Below the pieces are notes generated by a model that saw nothing but the letters and a program-made list of their open reading frames with translations, had not been told where the DNA came from and ran no database searches. Shown here one piece after another: positions 23,986 through 32,673 of a DNA stretch of 64,000 bases (its first letter is position 1; every line of letters begins with the position of its first letter). Source of the DNA: an uncultured Collinsella sp. (GTDB lineage Bacteria; Actinomycetota; Coriobacteriia; Coriobacteriales; Coriobacteriaceae); contig UQHS01000012.1 of NCBI GenBank assembly GCA_900540845.1, positions 18,358 to 82,357 of the forward strand, given 5' to 3'. The position numbers were made by a program, and so were the translations under genes.

Positions 23986-25371
23986 CTATCCGTTCACCAG
24001 GGCGATAAACGAATCGAGCGAATACTCCCCGGAGATGCGCACACGCGGGAGGGCGGTGACGTCGTCGCCCACATGCGCCCACGAGTTTTGCGTGGTGAAG
24101 GCGCAGAGGATGCCGGCGTCTCGCACAGCCGCGCGGCCGTCATCGGTGACGTCGCCGAAGGGATAGGCGAAGGCCTGGGTCCCGCCCACGATTTCCTGCG
24201 CGTGCTTGAGATCCGCCGCGATCTCATCGCGGCTCATGGCGCTGATGATGCCGCCGTGTCCCACGTTGCCTCCGGGCTTGTGCATCCCAAAGGAGTGGGA
24301 CTCGAAGGCGACGTAAGGGCTGCGGTGGTCGATGACCTTTTGGGCGGCGTCGGCGTCGCTGGCGATGACGAACGAAGTCGCGGGCACTTGATACTTTTCG
24401 AGCAGGGGCACACCGACGTTTAGGAAGCCCATCTCGCCATCATCGAACGTGAGGACGACGCTCTTCGCTGGAAGGCTGTGCTTCCCCTCGATGAAGGCCT
24501 TCACCTCGGGATACGACGGGAAGTAGAAATCGTTTTCCTTGAGGTAGGAGAGCTGCTGCTCAAACGCGGTACTGGCCATGAAGTTGCCGTTGAGGTCCGC
24601 CGGCGGGTTTGCGGGGTCGTATACGTAGTGGTACATGAGGATGGGCACGCCGCCCTGCATGCTTTCCATCGACTCGACAACATGTACGGTGCGCACTGCC
24701 TTTGCGGTATGACCGGACGAGTCCGACACGCGATAGGTCACTTTGTACGTGCCGGGTTTGGAGGTGTCGACCTTGCCCGAGGTTTTAATCTTGGCGTTGA
24801 GCATGCCGTCGGCGGGCTCGGCGGCATGGGCACCCGCCTCGAGGTATTCCTCCCCCCTGAGCACATAGGTGTCTTTGGATCCGTTGAGGCCGATGACGAT
24901 CTCGCCGGCGCCGCCGCCAGCCGTGCTGTCTTCTATGATGGGCGCGCTGCCGGGCTTATCCTGCGAGGGGTCGCCGCCTTTGGACATGGCTCGGAAGAGG
25001 GCCGTCCCTCCCATGCCGACAAGCGCGATGAGGACGAGCGCCGCGGCGATTCCCGCGATGCGCGTGCGCGAATTGCGCGGGGTCCGGCTGGAGCGCGGGA
25101 CCTGGCTGGAGCGCGGGGCCTGACCGAGGCGCGAGGCTTGGCCGTGGCGCGAGGTTTGACGGGAGCGCGGGGCCTGGCCGAGGCGCGAGGATTGACGGGA
25201 GCCTGTCGCTCGATTGGGGTGCGGCGCTCGGCGCATGTGCGGTTTGGCAGGGGCCTGCGGATGATGATGCGCGACCTGGGGGCGAGCCACGCCCTGTTGA
25301 CGAGCGGGTTGCTGCGGATGACGCGCGCCCTGAGGGCGGGGTGCGTGTCGGTTGCGATCGCTGGGATTCAC
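23986..25371 (-). CDS. Membrane-anchored polysaccharide deacetylase
   Basis: A 461-residue cell-surface enzyme of the NodB/CE4 family that probably removes acetyl groups from peptidoglycan or another surface glycan. In order: an Arg/Ser/Gln-rich cytoplasmic tail with tandem units (about 25-85), one membrane helix (about 90-112), an immunoglobulin-like domain (about 150-215), and the deacetylase domain. Metal and catalytic residues show as LTFDDGE, ESHSFGMHKPGG and FAYPFGDVTDDG. GTG 25371 follows AGGAGG at good spacing; the open frame continues upstream to 25809 but crosses a terminator. It converges on the CRP remnant. Confidence 0.85.
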   Translation of the reverse strand: MNPSDRNRHAPRPQGARHPQQPARQQGVARPQVAHHHPQAPAKPHMRRAPHPNRATGSRQSSRLGQAPRSRQTSRHGQASRLGQAPRSSQVPRSSRTPRNSRTRIAGIAAALVLIALVGMGGTALFRAMSKGGDPSQDKPGSAPIIEDSTAGGGAGEIVIGLNGSKDTYVLRGEEYLEAGAHAAEPADGMLNAKIKTSGKVDTSKPGTYKVTYRVSDSSGHTAKAVRTVHVVESMESMQGGVPILMYHYVYDPANPPADLNGNFMASTAFEQQLSYLKENDFYFPSYPEVKAFIEGKHSLPAKSVVLTFDDGEMGFLNVGVPLLEKYQVPATSFVIASDADAAQKVIDHRSPYVAFESHSFGMHKPGGNVGHGGIISAMSRDEIAADLKHAQEIVGGTQAFAYPFGDVTDDGRAAVRDAGILCAFTTQNSWAHVGDDVTALPRVRISGEYSLDSFIALVNG

Positions 25372-25418
25372 GTCGGCCTCCTGCGGACGATGGGCGTCAT
25401 GGAGTCGAGTGTAACGCG

Positions 25419-25446
25419 AAAACGCTCCGAGAATAGGAGCGTTTTT
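25419..25446. terminator. Terminator between the exonuclease and deacetylase genes
   Basis: AAAACGCTCC (25419-25428) pairs with GGAGCGTTTT (25436-25445) around a GAGAATA loop. It lies between two minus-strand genes, where it should end the exonuclease transcript (TTTTCG follows on the minus strand). The T-run is better on the plus strand, so it may work both ways. Confidence 0.75.
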
Positions 25447-25488
25447 TGCAAGTCGTTTTATGAAATTGTCACGCATCCGTTGGTGGCG

Positions 25489-25615
25489 GAGCTTTTTCGT
25501 ACTGATTTTGAGAAACCCGGAGTATGAGAGGTCTTGAGAGCAACAAAACCGCAGGTTGCGGCAAGGCGCAAAGAACACGTACTCGGCAAATCGGGAAAAC
25601 AGTATGAAAAAGCTC
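25489..25615 (+). repeat. Family C nested-palindrome element, copy C1
   Basis: Outer arms 25489-25504 and 25600-25615 pair over 16 bp (one wobble), and inner arms GAGTATG (25520-25526) and CGTACTC (25578-25584) pair inside them. The apical part carries ACAAAACCGCAGGTTGCGG (25543-25561). The same motif occurs at 43144-43242 (twice) and, inverted, at 59293-59315, each inside different arms. With the terminator above it accounts for most of the 283-base gap 25372-25654. Confidence 0.75.
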
Positions 25616-25654
25616 GATCTTTCAGCGGGGCCACCGCCCCGACGCAGCACGACC

Positions 25655-26620
25655 CTACTTGAGGAACATATTCTTGAGGTTAAACTCCGCCTGCACGGTG
25701 CGCAGCATGAGGTCCGTGTCGTCGAGGCCCAGGTGCAGCTCGTTCTCGTCGGCGGCAAGCGTGCCACGGCGACGTGCCCAGTTCTGCAGGCTCGCCGGCG
25801 CGCTCTCACGCGGGAGGGTGCGGACCTCGCCGTCGACGGAGCGGCAGATGTGGCGCGAGTCGATGACGATGATCTTGCCCGCGCGGCGCGCCTCGGCGTA
25901 ACCGGGCAGGTGCAGCATGAACCAGCTGTCCTCGAAGGCTGCGTTGTGCGCCATGATGGGGTAGCGCTTCATGAGCTTGAGCAGCTCCTTTTGCAGCTTC
26001 ACGTCCTCGCGGAAGGGCGTCTTGCCGTCGAGGTCGGACCACTGGATATGGTGGATGTCGGCCAGCGGCACGCCCGTCTCGCGGTACATATCGGGGATGC
26101 CGCAGTAGAACGCCTGCGGGTCGTGCGGCACGGCGTCGCTGGTGAGCTCCATGATCTCCCAGCCCACGTTGATGATGTAGCCGCGCTCGGGTGCGCGCCC
26201 GGTGGTCTCGATGTCGATGCCGAGCACCGTGCCCTTGATGGGCTTGCGCACGTAGGCGACGGAGTAGGCGTCGCGGTCGCCGCGGACCTCGCGAGCAACG
26301 GCGCTGGCGGCACGGCCCTGCATCTTGCCGATGCCGGCGCACAGGTCGGCGTCCGTTAGGTTGCGCGCGAGCAGCGGGCTCGAGAGGTTGCGCAGGCGTG
26401 CCTCGCCGATCTGATCGCACAGCTCGCGGTTCTGATCGGCCAGCGTGAGGATAACGCCGAAATCGAAGCCGGGCTCCTCGTTTGTGCGCCATTCGTCGAG
26501 CAGCGCCTTCATGGCCTCCTCGCCGCGCTGGCGCTCGGATTCCATGGCGTCGTAGTCGCCGTAGATGAACATGGGGATGAAGGGTTGCATCGAGTATTCG
26601 AGTGCCTGCTGTGCGTTCAT
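25655..26620 (-). CDS. DEDD-family 3'-5' exonuclease
   Basis: A 321-residue protein with a DnaQ-like exonuclease domain in its C-terminal two thirds. The metal ligands are visible as VLGIDIETTG (Exo I), AHNAAFEDSWF (Exo II) and DDTDLMLR (Exo III). The N-terminal 110 residues are helical and acidic and do not match anything I know. DNA or RNA could be the substrate. ATG 26620 follows TAGGAGC; an upstream extension to 26713 is not needed. It is the only gene of its unit, ended by the hairpin at 25419-25446. Confidence 0.85.
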   Translation of the reverse strand: MNAQQALEYSMQPFIPMFIYGDYDAMESERQRGEEAMKALLDEWRTNEEPGFDFGVILTLADQNRELCDQIGEARLRNLSSPLLARNLTDADLCAGIGKMQGRAASAVAREVRGDRDAYSVAYVRKPIKGTVLGIDIETTGRAPERGYIINVGWEIMELTSDAVPHDPQAFYCGIPDMYRETGVPLADIHHIQWSDLDGKTPFREDVKLQKELLKLMKRYPIMAHNAAFEDSWFMLHLPGYAEARRAGKIIVIDSRHICRSVDGEVRTLPRESAPASLQNWARRRGTLAADENELHLGLDDTDLMLRTVQAEFNLKNMFLK

Positions 26621-26787
26621 GGAAAGAGCTCCTATCGTGAAGAAAGCGGCCGCGCGGTGGCACCCGCCTGGGAATTTGGGTGGGGTCGTGCGCGGTCGAA
26701 GATCGTCCGCCAAAGAGTATAGAGGGTCCCGGCGGGCCTGAAGTGTTTGAGGTGTGAAACTTATTTAGTGGTAATTGGGGCGAAGGC

Positions 26788-26822
26788 GGCGCGGGGTGCC
26801 GCTTGCTTTGCACCCCGCGTCC
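26788..26822. repeat. Inverted repeat upstream of the dehydrogenase promoter
   Basis: GCGGGGTGC and GCACCCCGC pair around a 10-base loop. A T-run (GTTTTT, about 26828-26833) follows some 10 bases later. No plus-strand gene lies upstream, so a terminator role is unclear. Confidence 0.45.
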
Positions 26823-26831
26823 CGCCCGTTT

Positions 26832-26860
26832 TTGGCCCCATCGCACCTCGGCGGTACAAT
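26832..26860 (+). promoter_or_regulatory. Promoter of the UcpA-like dehydrogenase gene
   Basis: TTGGCC (26832-26837), 17-base spacer, TACAAT (26855-26860), followed by AAAAGGAG 9 bases before the ATG at 26906. Confidence 0.6.
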
Positions 26861-26905
26861 CGAGCCAATGTATCTAGCCACGCGCATGGGAAAAGGAGAC
26901 AGCTC

Positions 26906-27703
26906 ATGGCTAAGTTGGATGGAAAGGTCGCGCTGATCACCGGTGCCGCCGCGGGCCTGGGCGAGGGCATCGCCATGGCCTATGCCAAGTACGGCGCCAA
27001 GCTCATCATGGTCGACCTCTCGCCTTCGGTCGAGGACACGGCTGCGAAGCTCCGTGAGGAGTACGGCTCCGAGATCATCACCGTGGTGGCCAACGTGGCC
27101 GACCGCGAGCAGATGGACGAGGCCGCGGCCAAGGGCATCGAGGCCTTCGGCGAGATTAACGTGGCCTGCTGCAACGCTGGAGTGTGCCGTCTGGCCCCGT
27201 TCGAGGAGATGGACGACGCCACGCGCGACTTCCACATCGACGTCAACATCAAGGGCGTGTGGAACACCTGCAAGGCCGTGATTCCCCACATGCTCAAGCA
27301 GGGCGGCGGCAACATCGTGATCGCCTCCTCTGTGACGGGCGACATCGTGGCCGACGCCGGCGAGGCCGCCTACGCCATGACCAAGGCCGCGCTCGTGGGC
27401 CTCACCAAGTGTCTGGCAGTGGAGTACGCCGACCGCAACATCCGCGTGAACTGTTCGCAGCTGGGCTACGCCCGTACGCCGATGGTCGAGAAGATGGCGC
27501 TCGAGTCCAACCCCGACGATCCCGAGTCCGCCATCGCCGACATCGCCGTGGGCGTGCCCATGAAGCGCCTGGCCAACCCCATCGAGGTGGGCGAGCTCTT
27601 CGCGTTCCTGGGTAGCGACGAGTCGAGTTATCTCACCGGCTCACAGGTCGTCATCGACGGCGGCAGCACCCTGCCCGAGACGATGTCCATCGGAACGAAC
27701 TAA
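26906..27703 (+). CDS. Short-chain dehydrogenase/reductase, UcpA-like
   Basis: A 265-residue classical SDR that resembles E. coli UcpA along its length. The cofactor loop is TGAAAGLGEGIA, the NAG motif is CCNAGVCRL, the catalytic Ser lies in IVIASSVTGDIVADAGEAAY with Tyr in AYAMTKAAL (YxxxK), and the C-terminus SSYLTGSQVVIDGGSTLPE is nearly identical in style to UcpA. Asp at the end of the second strand (LIMVDLS) suggests NAD(H) preference. The substrate is not known; gut relatives in this fold include hydroxysteroid dehydrogenases, but the sequence points to the UcpA branch. It has its own promoter and terminator. Confidence 0.88.
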   Translation: MAKLDGKVALITGAAAGLGEGIAMAYAKYGAKLIMVDLSPSVEDTAAKLREEYGSEIITVVANVADREQMDEAAAKGIEAFGEINVACCNAGVCRLAPFEEMDDATRDFHIDVNIKGVWNTCKAVIPHMLKQGGGNIVIASSVTGDIVADAGEAAYAMTKAALVGLTKCLAVEYADRNIRVNCSQLGYARTPMVEKMALESNPDDPESAIADIAVGVPMKRLANPIEVGELFAFLGSDESSYLTGSQVVIDGGSTLPETMSIGTN

Positions 27704-27803
27704 CGCGTAGCGGCACGCGGTGCCGTGCAACCGGGGCCTCTGCCTGTTCGGTATCGGCGCGACCGCCCGTTCGCCGCAGGCCCTCCGCATAGCTGCGGGG
27801 CCC

Positions 27804-27847
27804 AGCAGCCCGTCCTTGAGATATGCGAGGTCGGGCTGCTTCTTTTG
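27804..27847 (+). terminator. Intrinsic terminator of the dehydrogenase gene
   Basis: AGCAGCCCG (27804-27812) pairs with CGGGCTGCT (27832-27840) and is followed by TCTTTTG. It lies 100 bases after the stop codon. Confidence 0.75.
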
Positions 27848-27873
27848 TGTCGAAGGGGCCCGCAGGCCATACG

Positions 27874-27905
27874 AGAGTTACCCTATGGCAACTCTTGAGT
27901 ATACT
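27874..27905 (+). promoter_or_regulatory. Dyad and -10 element upstream of the His-rich permease gene
   Basis: A near-perfect dyad, AGAGTTACC-CTAT-GGCAACTCT (27874-27895), lies directly upstream of TATACT (27900-27905), where a -35 would be. This is the layout of a repressor-controlled promoter. A metal sensor is an attractive guess given the downstream permease, but the box does not clearly match a known one. The rest of the 362-base gap (27704-28065) shows only the terminator above. Confidence 0.45.
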
Positions 27906-28065
27906 GATGCCCTTGCATGCCAAGCGTCTGCCCTGGGGCGCGCGGGGTATGAGAACAGCGTGACCATATGGGCGTGGATGCGTGGTGCGCTGCTCCCGCA
28001 ATCGCGAGGCGCCATCTGTCGCCATCGGTGCGCGCCCAACGTATATCTATCGAGGAGAACCTGCC

Positions 28066-29205
28066 GTGGACCTGCTGCTGCACTTTGCCGAACATGCGCT
28101 CGAGGACACCCTCGGGCTCGTGCCCTTCCTATTCGTGACGTATCTGGCGCTCGAAGCGCTCGAACATGCCGCGAGCGCGCGTTCCAACGCCATCGTGCGT
28201 CGTGCGGGCGCTGCGGGTCCTGTGGCCGGTGCGCTGCTGGGCGTGGTTCCGCAGTGCGGCTTTTCCGCCATGGCGGCAACGCTGTATGCCGGCCGGGTGG
28301 TCACGCTGGGTACGTTGGTGGCGGTCTTCTTCTCGACGTCCGATGAGATGCTGCCCATGCTGGTGGCCGAGCGCATCGACGCCGGCCTGCTCTTCAAGAT
28401 CTTGGGGCTGAAGGTCCTGATCGCGCTTATCACCGGCGTGGCGGCGGACCTGGTCATCCGCGCGCTGCGTCAAAACACGCGCGTCCACGAGTCTTTGCGC
28501 CGTACAGTGCTCTCGGTGCGCCGCGACGGCGTCCAGACCGATGTGGTGGACCAGATGGCCGAGGGCGGCGAGGATGCCGGACACATCTGCCGCCTGTGCG
28601 AGCAGGACCACTGCGGGTGCGGTCACAAGCACCATCATGCGGGTGAGCACGATCATGGCAGCGGTGTCGCACGCGCGAGCCATGTGGGCGAGCATGCCGG
28701 CGATGTCCGCGGTCGCGAATTGGGCAGCGAGCACGATCACGTGCACGAGGGCCACGGCCATGAGCACAGCCACGGCTATGACCACGATCATGCCGGCGGG
28801 CGCTTCGGAATCGCCGGGTCAATCGCGATGAGCGCCGTCTCGCACACCGTGCAGGTGAGTCTCTTCATTTTCCTGGTGACGTTCGCGCTGGTGCTCGTTC
28901 TGGAAACGGTGGGTGAGGATGCCTTGACCGCGTTCCTCTCGGGCAACCAGCTGCTCGCGGTGTTCGCCTCGGCGCTGGTGGGCCTGGTGCCCAACTGCGC
29001 GGCAAGCGTGGTGATCACGCAGCTCTATCTGGAAGGCGTGCTGGGCTTCGCGCCACTCATGGCGGGTCTGCTCACATCTGCCGGTGTGGGGTACCTGGTG
29101 CTGTTCCGCACCAACCGCCATCCGCGCGAGAACGCCGTGATCGTGATTGGGCTGTTCTTGGTTGCATGCGTTTGGGGTCTGGTGTTCGCCGCGCTGGGGT
29201 TGTAG
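28066..29205 (+). CDS. Putative metal permease with a large His-rich loop (ArsP_2-like)
   Basis: A 379-residue membrane protein with two similar halves of about five helices each, like the putative arsenic/manganese efflux permeases (ArsP_2 type). Conserved Pro-x-Cys turns occur in both halves: GVVPQCGFSA (about 50) and GLVPNCAAS (about 310). The halves are joined by a loop (about 180-250) with CxxC-type cysteines (ICRLCEQDHCGCG) and over twenty His residues, many as HDH or HGHEH, which suggests binding of a divalent metal. GTG 28066 follows CGAGGAG; the longer frame from 27982 lacks a ribosome site. The ion is not known. Confidence 0.75.
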   Translation: MDLLLHFAEHALEDTLGLVPFLFVTYLALEALEHAASARSNAIVRRAGAAGPVAGALLGVVPQCGFSAMAATLYAGRVVTLGTLVAVFFSTSDEMLPMLVAERIDAGLLFKILGLKVLIALITGVAADLVIRALRQNTRVHESLRRTVLSVRRDGVQTDVVDQMAEGGEDAGHICRLCEQDHCGCGHKHHHAGEHDHGSGVARASHVGEHAGDVRGRELGSEHDHVHEGHGHEHSHGYDHDHAGGRFGIAGSIAMSAVSHTVQVSLFIFLVTFALVLVLETVGEDALTAFLSGNQLLAVFASALVGLVPNCAASVVITQLYLEGVLGFAPLMAGLLTSAGVGYLVLFRTNRHPRENAVIVIGLFLVACVWGLVFAALGL

Positions 29206-29210
29206 CGCGG

Positions 29211-29798
29211 CTAGTTGCCGAGAGCCTCGCGCAGGAGCTGGGCGAGGTTGCGTTGGAAGCGCTCGCGGTCGTCGTCGGTGAAGGCGGCCGGCCCCTGCGT
29301 GCGTCCGCCCGCGCGGCGGACCTTCTTCTCCTCGTGGCGGATGAACAGCTGCATGTCGATGGTGGCCTTGTTGTAGACGTGCCCGCGCACGCCGATGGCG
29401 GCAGCTCCGCGGCCGAGCACCATGCTGGCAAGGCCGATGTCCTGCGTGACCACCACGTCGCCGGGCTCCAGGCGCTCGATGATGGCAAAGTCCGCGCTGT
29501 CGGCACCACAGGAGACGTCGAGGGTCTCGGCCCAGAATCCCGGGTGCGTCGCGTCGCGCCCACGGGCGTGTTCGGCGTCGCGCGGATCGTCGCGGCGGAT
29601 GCGGCGGGCGAGGTTTTGCGTGGAGTTTCCGGCGATGAGCAAGGGGATGCGCGCCGAGCGTGCGCAGGCGAGGGCCTCGCGTGTGACCGGGCACGCGTCG
29701 GCATCGATGATGAGGGTGGGGAAGCTGCATGAGGTGCAGTCTTCATTATTCATTTCGAGCGTATCGGCAAGAGCCTCGTCAGATTGATGTGCCGTCAT
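29211..29798 (-). CDS. YaiI/YqxD (DUF188) family protein
   Basis: A 195-residue member of the UPF0178 family, predicted PIN-like nuclease fold. Family marks are LIIDADACPVTREAL near the N-terminus, GADSADFAI in the middle, VVTQDIGLASMVLGRGA, and HVYNKATIDMQLFIRHEEKKVRRAGGR near the end. The first 25 residues, with CTSCS, are an extension not seen in most members; ATG 29798 has a good AGAAGGAAG site, and ATG 29753 would remove the extension. Function unknown. It converges on the permease gene, with 5 bases between the stops. Confidence 0.8.
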   Translation of the reverse strand: MTAHQSDEALADTLEMNNEDCTSCSFPTLIIDADACPVTREALACARSARIPLLIAGNSTQNLARRIRRDDPRDAEHARGRDATHPGFWAETLDVSCGADSADFAIIERLEPGDVVVTQDIGLASMVLGRGAAAIGVRGHVYNKATIDMQLFIRHEEKKVRRAGGRTQGPAAFTDDDRERFQRNLAQLLREALGN

Positions 29799-29927
29799 GC
29801 TTCCTTCTCCGTTCTCGATCGTTCGAGCATTTATATCTTATCAACGGAATGTGCCCGCTCTTTATTTGCCGAAAGACAGACGGTACTCTTAGATGAGTGA
29901 TATACCCTTGATGGAAGGACCGGCAAG

Positions 29928-31448
29928 GTGATTACCGGAGCAGCCAAAAATAAGGTCGATGCTATCTGGCAGAAGATGTGGGAGGGCGGCATCACCAACC
30001 CGCTCGACGTTATCAGCAACTTGACGTACCTCATGTTCATGCGCTCTCTCGATGAGAAAGAACTCGAGATGGAGCGGCTGGAGAATATGCTTGGGGTGAA
30101 GCAGCCTCATATTTTCCCTGAGACCTTTGCGAACGATCGTGGCGAAAAAATTGTAGGCAAGGAGATTCGCTGGAGCTCTTTCAAGGACAAGCGTGCCGAG
30201 GATATGTACCACATCGTCGACCGCTTCGCTTTCCCGTTCATCAAAACACTGGGTGGCTCGACTGCGTTTTCCAAGACCATGGAGAACGCTACGTTTGGAT
30301 TCCCGGCAGGCAAGCCCGCGCTTTTGGAGAAGGCGGTTACCGGCGTTGAAGAGCTGTTGGCTGATTACGATGAGCATATCGGTGACCTGGGAGATTTGTA
30401 CGAATACATGCTCTCCAAGCTCAGCACTGCGGGCACGAACGGTCAGTTCCGCACGCCAAAGCATATTCGTGATCTGATGGTACAGCTTATCGATCCCAAG
30501 GCGGGAGAGCTTGTATGCGATCCGGCATGCGGAACAGCGGGCTTCTTGATTTCGGCGGCCGAGCATATTCGCAAGTGCTATGGAAGCGAAATGACCGCCG
30601 ATCAGTGGGATGTGTTTGCCGGAACAAATGGGGCTACGCCGCAGTTCAACGGTTTTGAAATCGACCAAACGATGCTACGCATCAGCGCTATGAACCTCAT
30701 GCTTCATGGCGTCGATTCGCCCGATGTGCGATACCTCGACAGCATTTCACAGAAGAACGCAATCAGCTCAAAGTACGATGTCATTTTGGCGAATCCGCCG
30801 TTCACGGGCTCCGTTGACGTGGAGGATATCGATAAGGGCCTCCGCGCCATTGTGGAGACCAAGCAGACTGAGCTTTTGTTCGTTGCCCTGTTCTTGCGCA
30901 TGCTCAAGCTCGGTGGCCGCTGCGCGTGCATCGTCCCCAATGGAGTTTTGTTCCGCTCGAACTCGAAGGCGTATCGTCAGCTGCGTCAGCAGCTCGTGGA
31001 AGATCATAAGCTTGAGGCGATCATCTACCTACCGAGCGGCGTGTTCAAGCCGTACTCCGGCGTGAGCACGGCGATTCTGGTATTCACCAAGACAAACGCT
31101 GGCGGTACAGATAACGTTTGGCTCTACAACATGGAGGCGGACGGCTATACGCTCGATGACAAACGCGATCCGGATGAGAAGAACAACGATATCCCCGATA
31201 TTATCGAGCGCTGGGCGAACCTTGGTGACGAGTCTGGGCGCGAGCGTACTGAGAAGAGCTTCCTTGTTCCCAAGCAGGAAATTGTCGACAACGAGTACGA
31301 TTTCAGCTTCAACAAGTACACCAAAACCGAGTACGAGCGTATTGAGTACCCTCCTACAAGCGAGATTCTCGCCGAGTTGGATGAGCTGAATGCCCAGTTT
31401 GCTGCCGGCCTGGCTGAGCTTCACAAGATGCTTGAAGGTGATCTCTAA
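29928..31448 (+). CDS. hsdM: Type I restriction-modification methyltransferase subunit HsdM
   Basis: HsdM methylates adenine in the host target and forms the core of the complex with HsdS and HsdR. The 506-residue product has the N-terminal helical HsdM domain (about 1-140), SAM motif I VCDPACGTAGFLI (about 196-208) and catalytic motif NPPF (about 289-292). The C-terminal helices end in the region that docks HsdS. Start GTG 29928 follows GGAAGGA. Its TAA overlaps the hsdS ATG by one base. Base use in this locus is less GC-rich than the surrounding genes, in keeping with transfer of the locus. Confidence 0.93.
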   Translation: MITGAAKNKVDAIWQKMWEGGITNPLDVISNLTYLMFMRSLDEKELEMERLENMLGVKQPHIFPETFANDRGEKIVGKEIRWSSFKDKRAEDMYHIVDRFAFPFIKTLGGSTAFSKTMENATFGFPAGKPALLEKAVTGVEELLADYDEHIGDLGDLYEYMLSKLSTAGTNGQFRTPKHIRDLMVQLIDPKAGELVCDPACGTAGFLISAAEHIRKCYGSEMTADQWDVFAGTNGATPQFNGFEIDQTMLRISAMNLMLHGVDSPDVRYLDSISQKNAISSKYDVILANPPFTGSVDVEDIDKGLRAIVETKQTELLFVALFLRMLKLGGRCACIVPNGVLFRSNSKAYRQLRQQLVEDHKLEAIIYLPSGVFKPYSGVSTAILVFTKTNAGGTDNVWLYNMEADGYTLDDKRDPDEKNNDIPDIIERWANLGDESGRERTEKSFLVPKQEIVDNEYDFSFNKYTKTEYERIEYPPTSEILAELDELNAQFAAGLAELHKMLEGDL

Positions 31449-32617
31449 TGCCCGCGAACAAACCCCCGTTTGACGGGGAGTGGGTTAAACTCGGAGAGCT
31501 TATATCAAAGGCGCCGATTGAGCGCTGCGGCGATGCGAAATATCCCGTCTACTCGATGACCATGCGTGACGGAATCGTTGAGCAGGCTGGACGTTTTAAG
31601 AAGGCAATAGCGTCGAAGGATACTAGCTCATACAAGGTGGTGAAGAAGAATCAGCTCGTTGTGGGATTTCCGATTGATGAGGGCGTGATTTACGTCCAGA
31701 ATCATGATGCTCCGGGGATTATGAGTCCCGCGTATAACGTTTGGAATATCGATCTCGGTCGGGTTGATCCCTCATACCTTGAATTTGCGTTGCATGGTCC
31801 AAGAAGCATGGCTTACTACGCAGACAAGATGCGAGGAACCACGGCGAGAAGGAGGACATTGACCGCCGATGGACTTCGCGAGATGGAAATACTCCTGCCA
31901 TCTGCTGATGGGCAGATTAGGGTTGTGAATACGCTTGACGAAGTCAGATCACTAATCGAGGGGGCAAACGGCCAGATCGCCATGCTCGACACCCTCGTCA
32001 AATCCCGGTTTGTCGAGATGTTCGGAGATGGACAATGGAAGAGGACGGCACTTTCAGAAGTTGCTGACATTCAGGGTGGCTTGACGAAGAACGGGAAGCG
32101 CGATCTGCTGCCTCTAAAGCTGCCCTATTTGCGTGTGGCGAACGTGCTGAGGGGGACGCTGCACCTGGACGAAGTTCTGGAAATTGGCTTAACGGTCGCC
32201 GAGTGTGAAAAGAACTCGTTGGTAGAGGGTGACCTTCTCTTTGTAGAGGGCAACGGCAGCGCTGATCAAATTGGCAGATGCGCAGTGTGGGACGGATCGA
32301 TAGCTCCATGTGTGCATCAGAACCATCTCATTCGTGTGCGTTTCGACGAGCGCGTGCTTCCGGTTTATGCGCTGGCGTATTTCAATGCTCATGATGGGCG
32401 TGAACAGATTGTGGCGCGGGCTGTCAATACGTCTGGCCTTTTCACCTTGAGCACCGGAAAAGTAAAGGCTCTTCAGATGCCCCTGCCCCCGTTGCCCCTT
32501 CAACAGGAGTTCGCCGACTTCGTCAATAACGTCGACAAATCGAGGTTTATCGTTCAGCAGAAGATCGAGAAGCTGCAGATGCTCTATGACAGTCTTGCTC
32601 AGGAGTATTTTGGCTAA
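31448..32617 (+). CDS. hsdS: Type I R-M specificity subunit HsdS (expressed copy)
   Basis: HsdS determines the DNA target of the type I enzyme. The 389-residue protein has two target-recognition domains: TRD1 (about 10-165) and TRD2 (about 197-345). They are split by conserved helix CR1 (IAMLDTLVKSRFVEMFGD, about 177-195) and closed by CR2 (LPLQQEFADFVNNVDKSRF, then a helix to the end). ATG 31448 overlaps the hsdM stop, so it is translationally coupled. Two stretches are repeated exactly in the downstream partial copy: 31461-31485 at the 5' end and 31984-32025 in CR1. These allow TRD exchange by the recombinase encoded next. Confidence 0.92.
   Translation: MPANKPPFDGEWVKLGELISKAPIERCGDAKYPVYSMTMRDGIVEQAGRFKKAIASKDTSSYKVVKKNQLVVGFPIDEGVIYVQNHDAPGIMSPAYNVWNIDLGRVDPSYLEFALHGPRSMAYYADKMRGTTARRRTLTADGLREMEILLPSADGQIRVVNTLDEVRSLIEGANGQIAMLDTLVKSRFVEMFGDGQWKRTALSEVADIQGGLTKNGKRDLLPLKLPYLRVANVLRGTLHLDEVLEIGLTVAECEKNSLVEGDLLFVEGNGSADQIGRCAVWDGSIAPCVHQNHLIRVRFDERVLPVYALAYFNAHDGREQIVARAVNTSGLFTLSTGKVKALQMPLPPLPLQQEFADFVNNVDKSRFIVQQKIEKLQMLYDSLAQEYFG
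31461..31485 (+). repeat. 25-bp direct repeat R1a (5' end of hsdS)
   Basis: Identical to 33666-33690 in the partial hsdS copy, same orientation. It contains the dyad CCCCGT-TTG-ACGGGG and a core similar to the R2 repeats (AA-Y-CCC-S-GTTTG-W-CG). Recombination with R1b would attach the hsdS start codon to the silent copy and remove 2205 bp. Confidence 0.9.
31984..32025 (+). repeat. 42-bp direct repeat R2a (central conserved region of hsdS)
   Basis: Identical to 34131-34172, same orientation. Inside it is a 24-bp dyad, CTCGTCAAA-TCCCGG-TTTGTCGAG (31994-32017), with 9-bp arms (one mismatch) and a 6-bp centre, the shape of a tyrosine-recombinase core site. Crossover here swaps the second recognition domain. 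Confidence 0.9.
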
Positions 32618-32633
32618 GCAGTTCGTTGCTGCA

Positions 32634-32665
32634 TCCTTACCGCATGTGTTCACGTGCGGTAAGGA
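32634..32665 (+). promoter_or_regulatory. Hairpin that covers the recombinase ribosome binding site
   Basis: TCCTTACCGCA (32634-32644) is exactly complementary to TGCGGTAAGGA (32655-32665). The second arm ends in AAGGA, the ribosome site of the recombinase start at 32674. In the mRNA the hairpin would hide the ribosome site and limit recombinase synthesis, or act as a partial stop after hsdS. Confidence 0.65.
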
Positions 32666-32673
32666 GTGTCCTT

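Noticed and set aside
26906..27703. A bile-acid hydroxysteroid dehydrogenase
   Set aside because: The fold and habitat would allow it, but the C-terminal half and the residues around the catalytic Ser/Tyr follow UcpA, so a steroid substrate is not supported.
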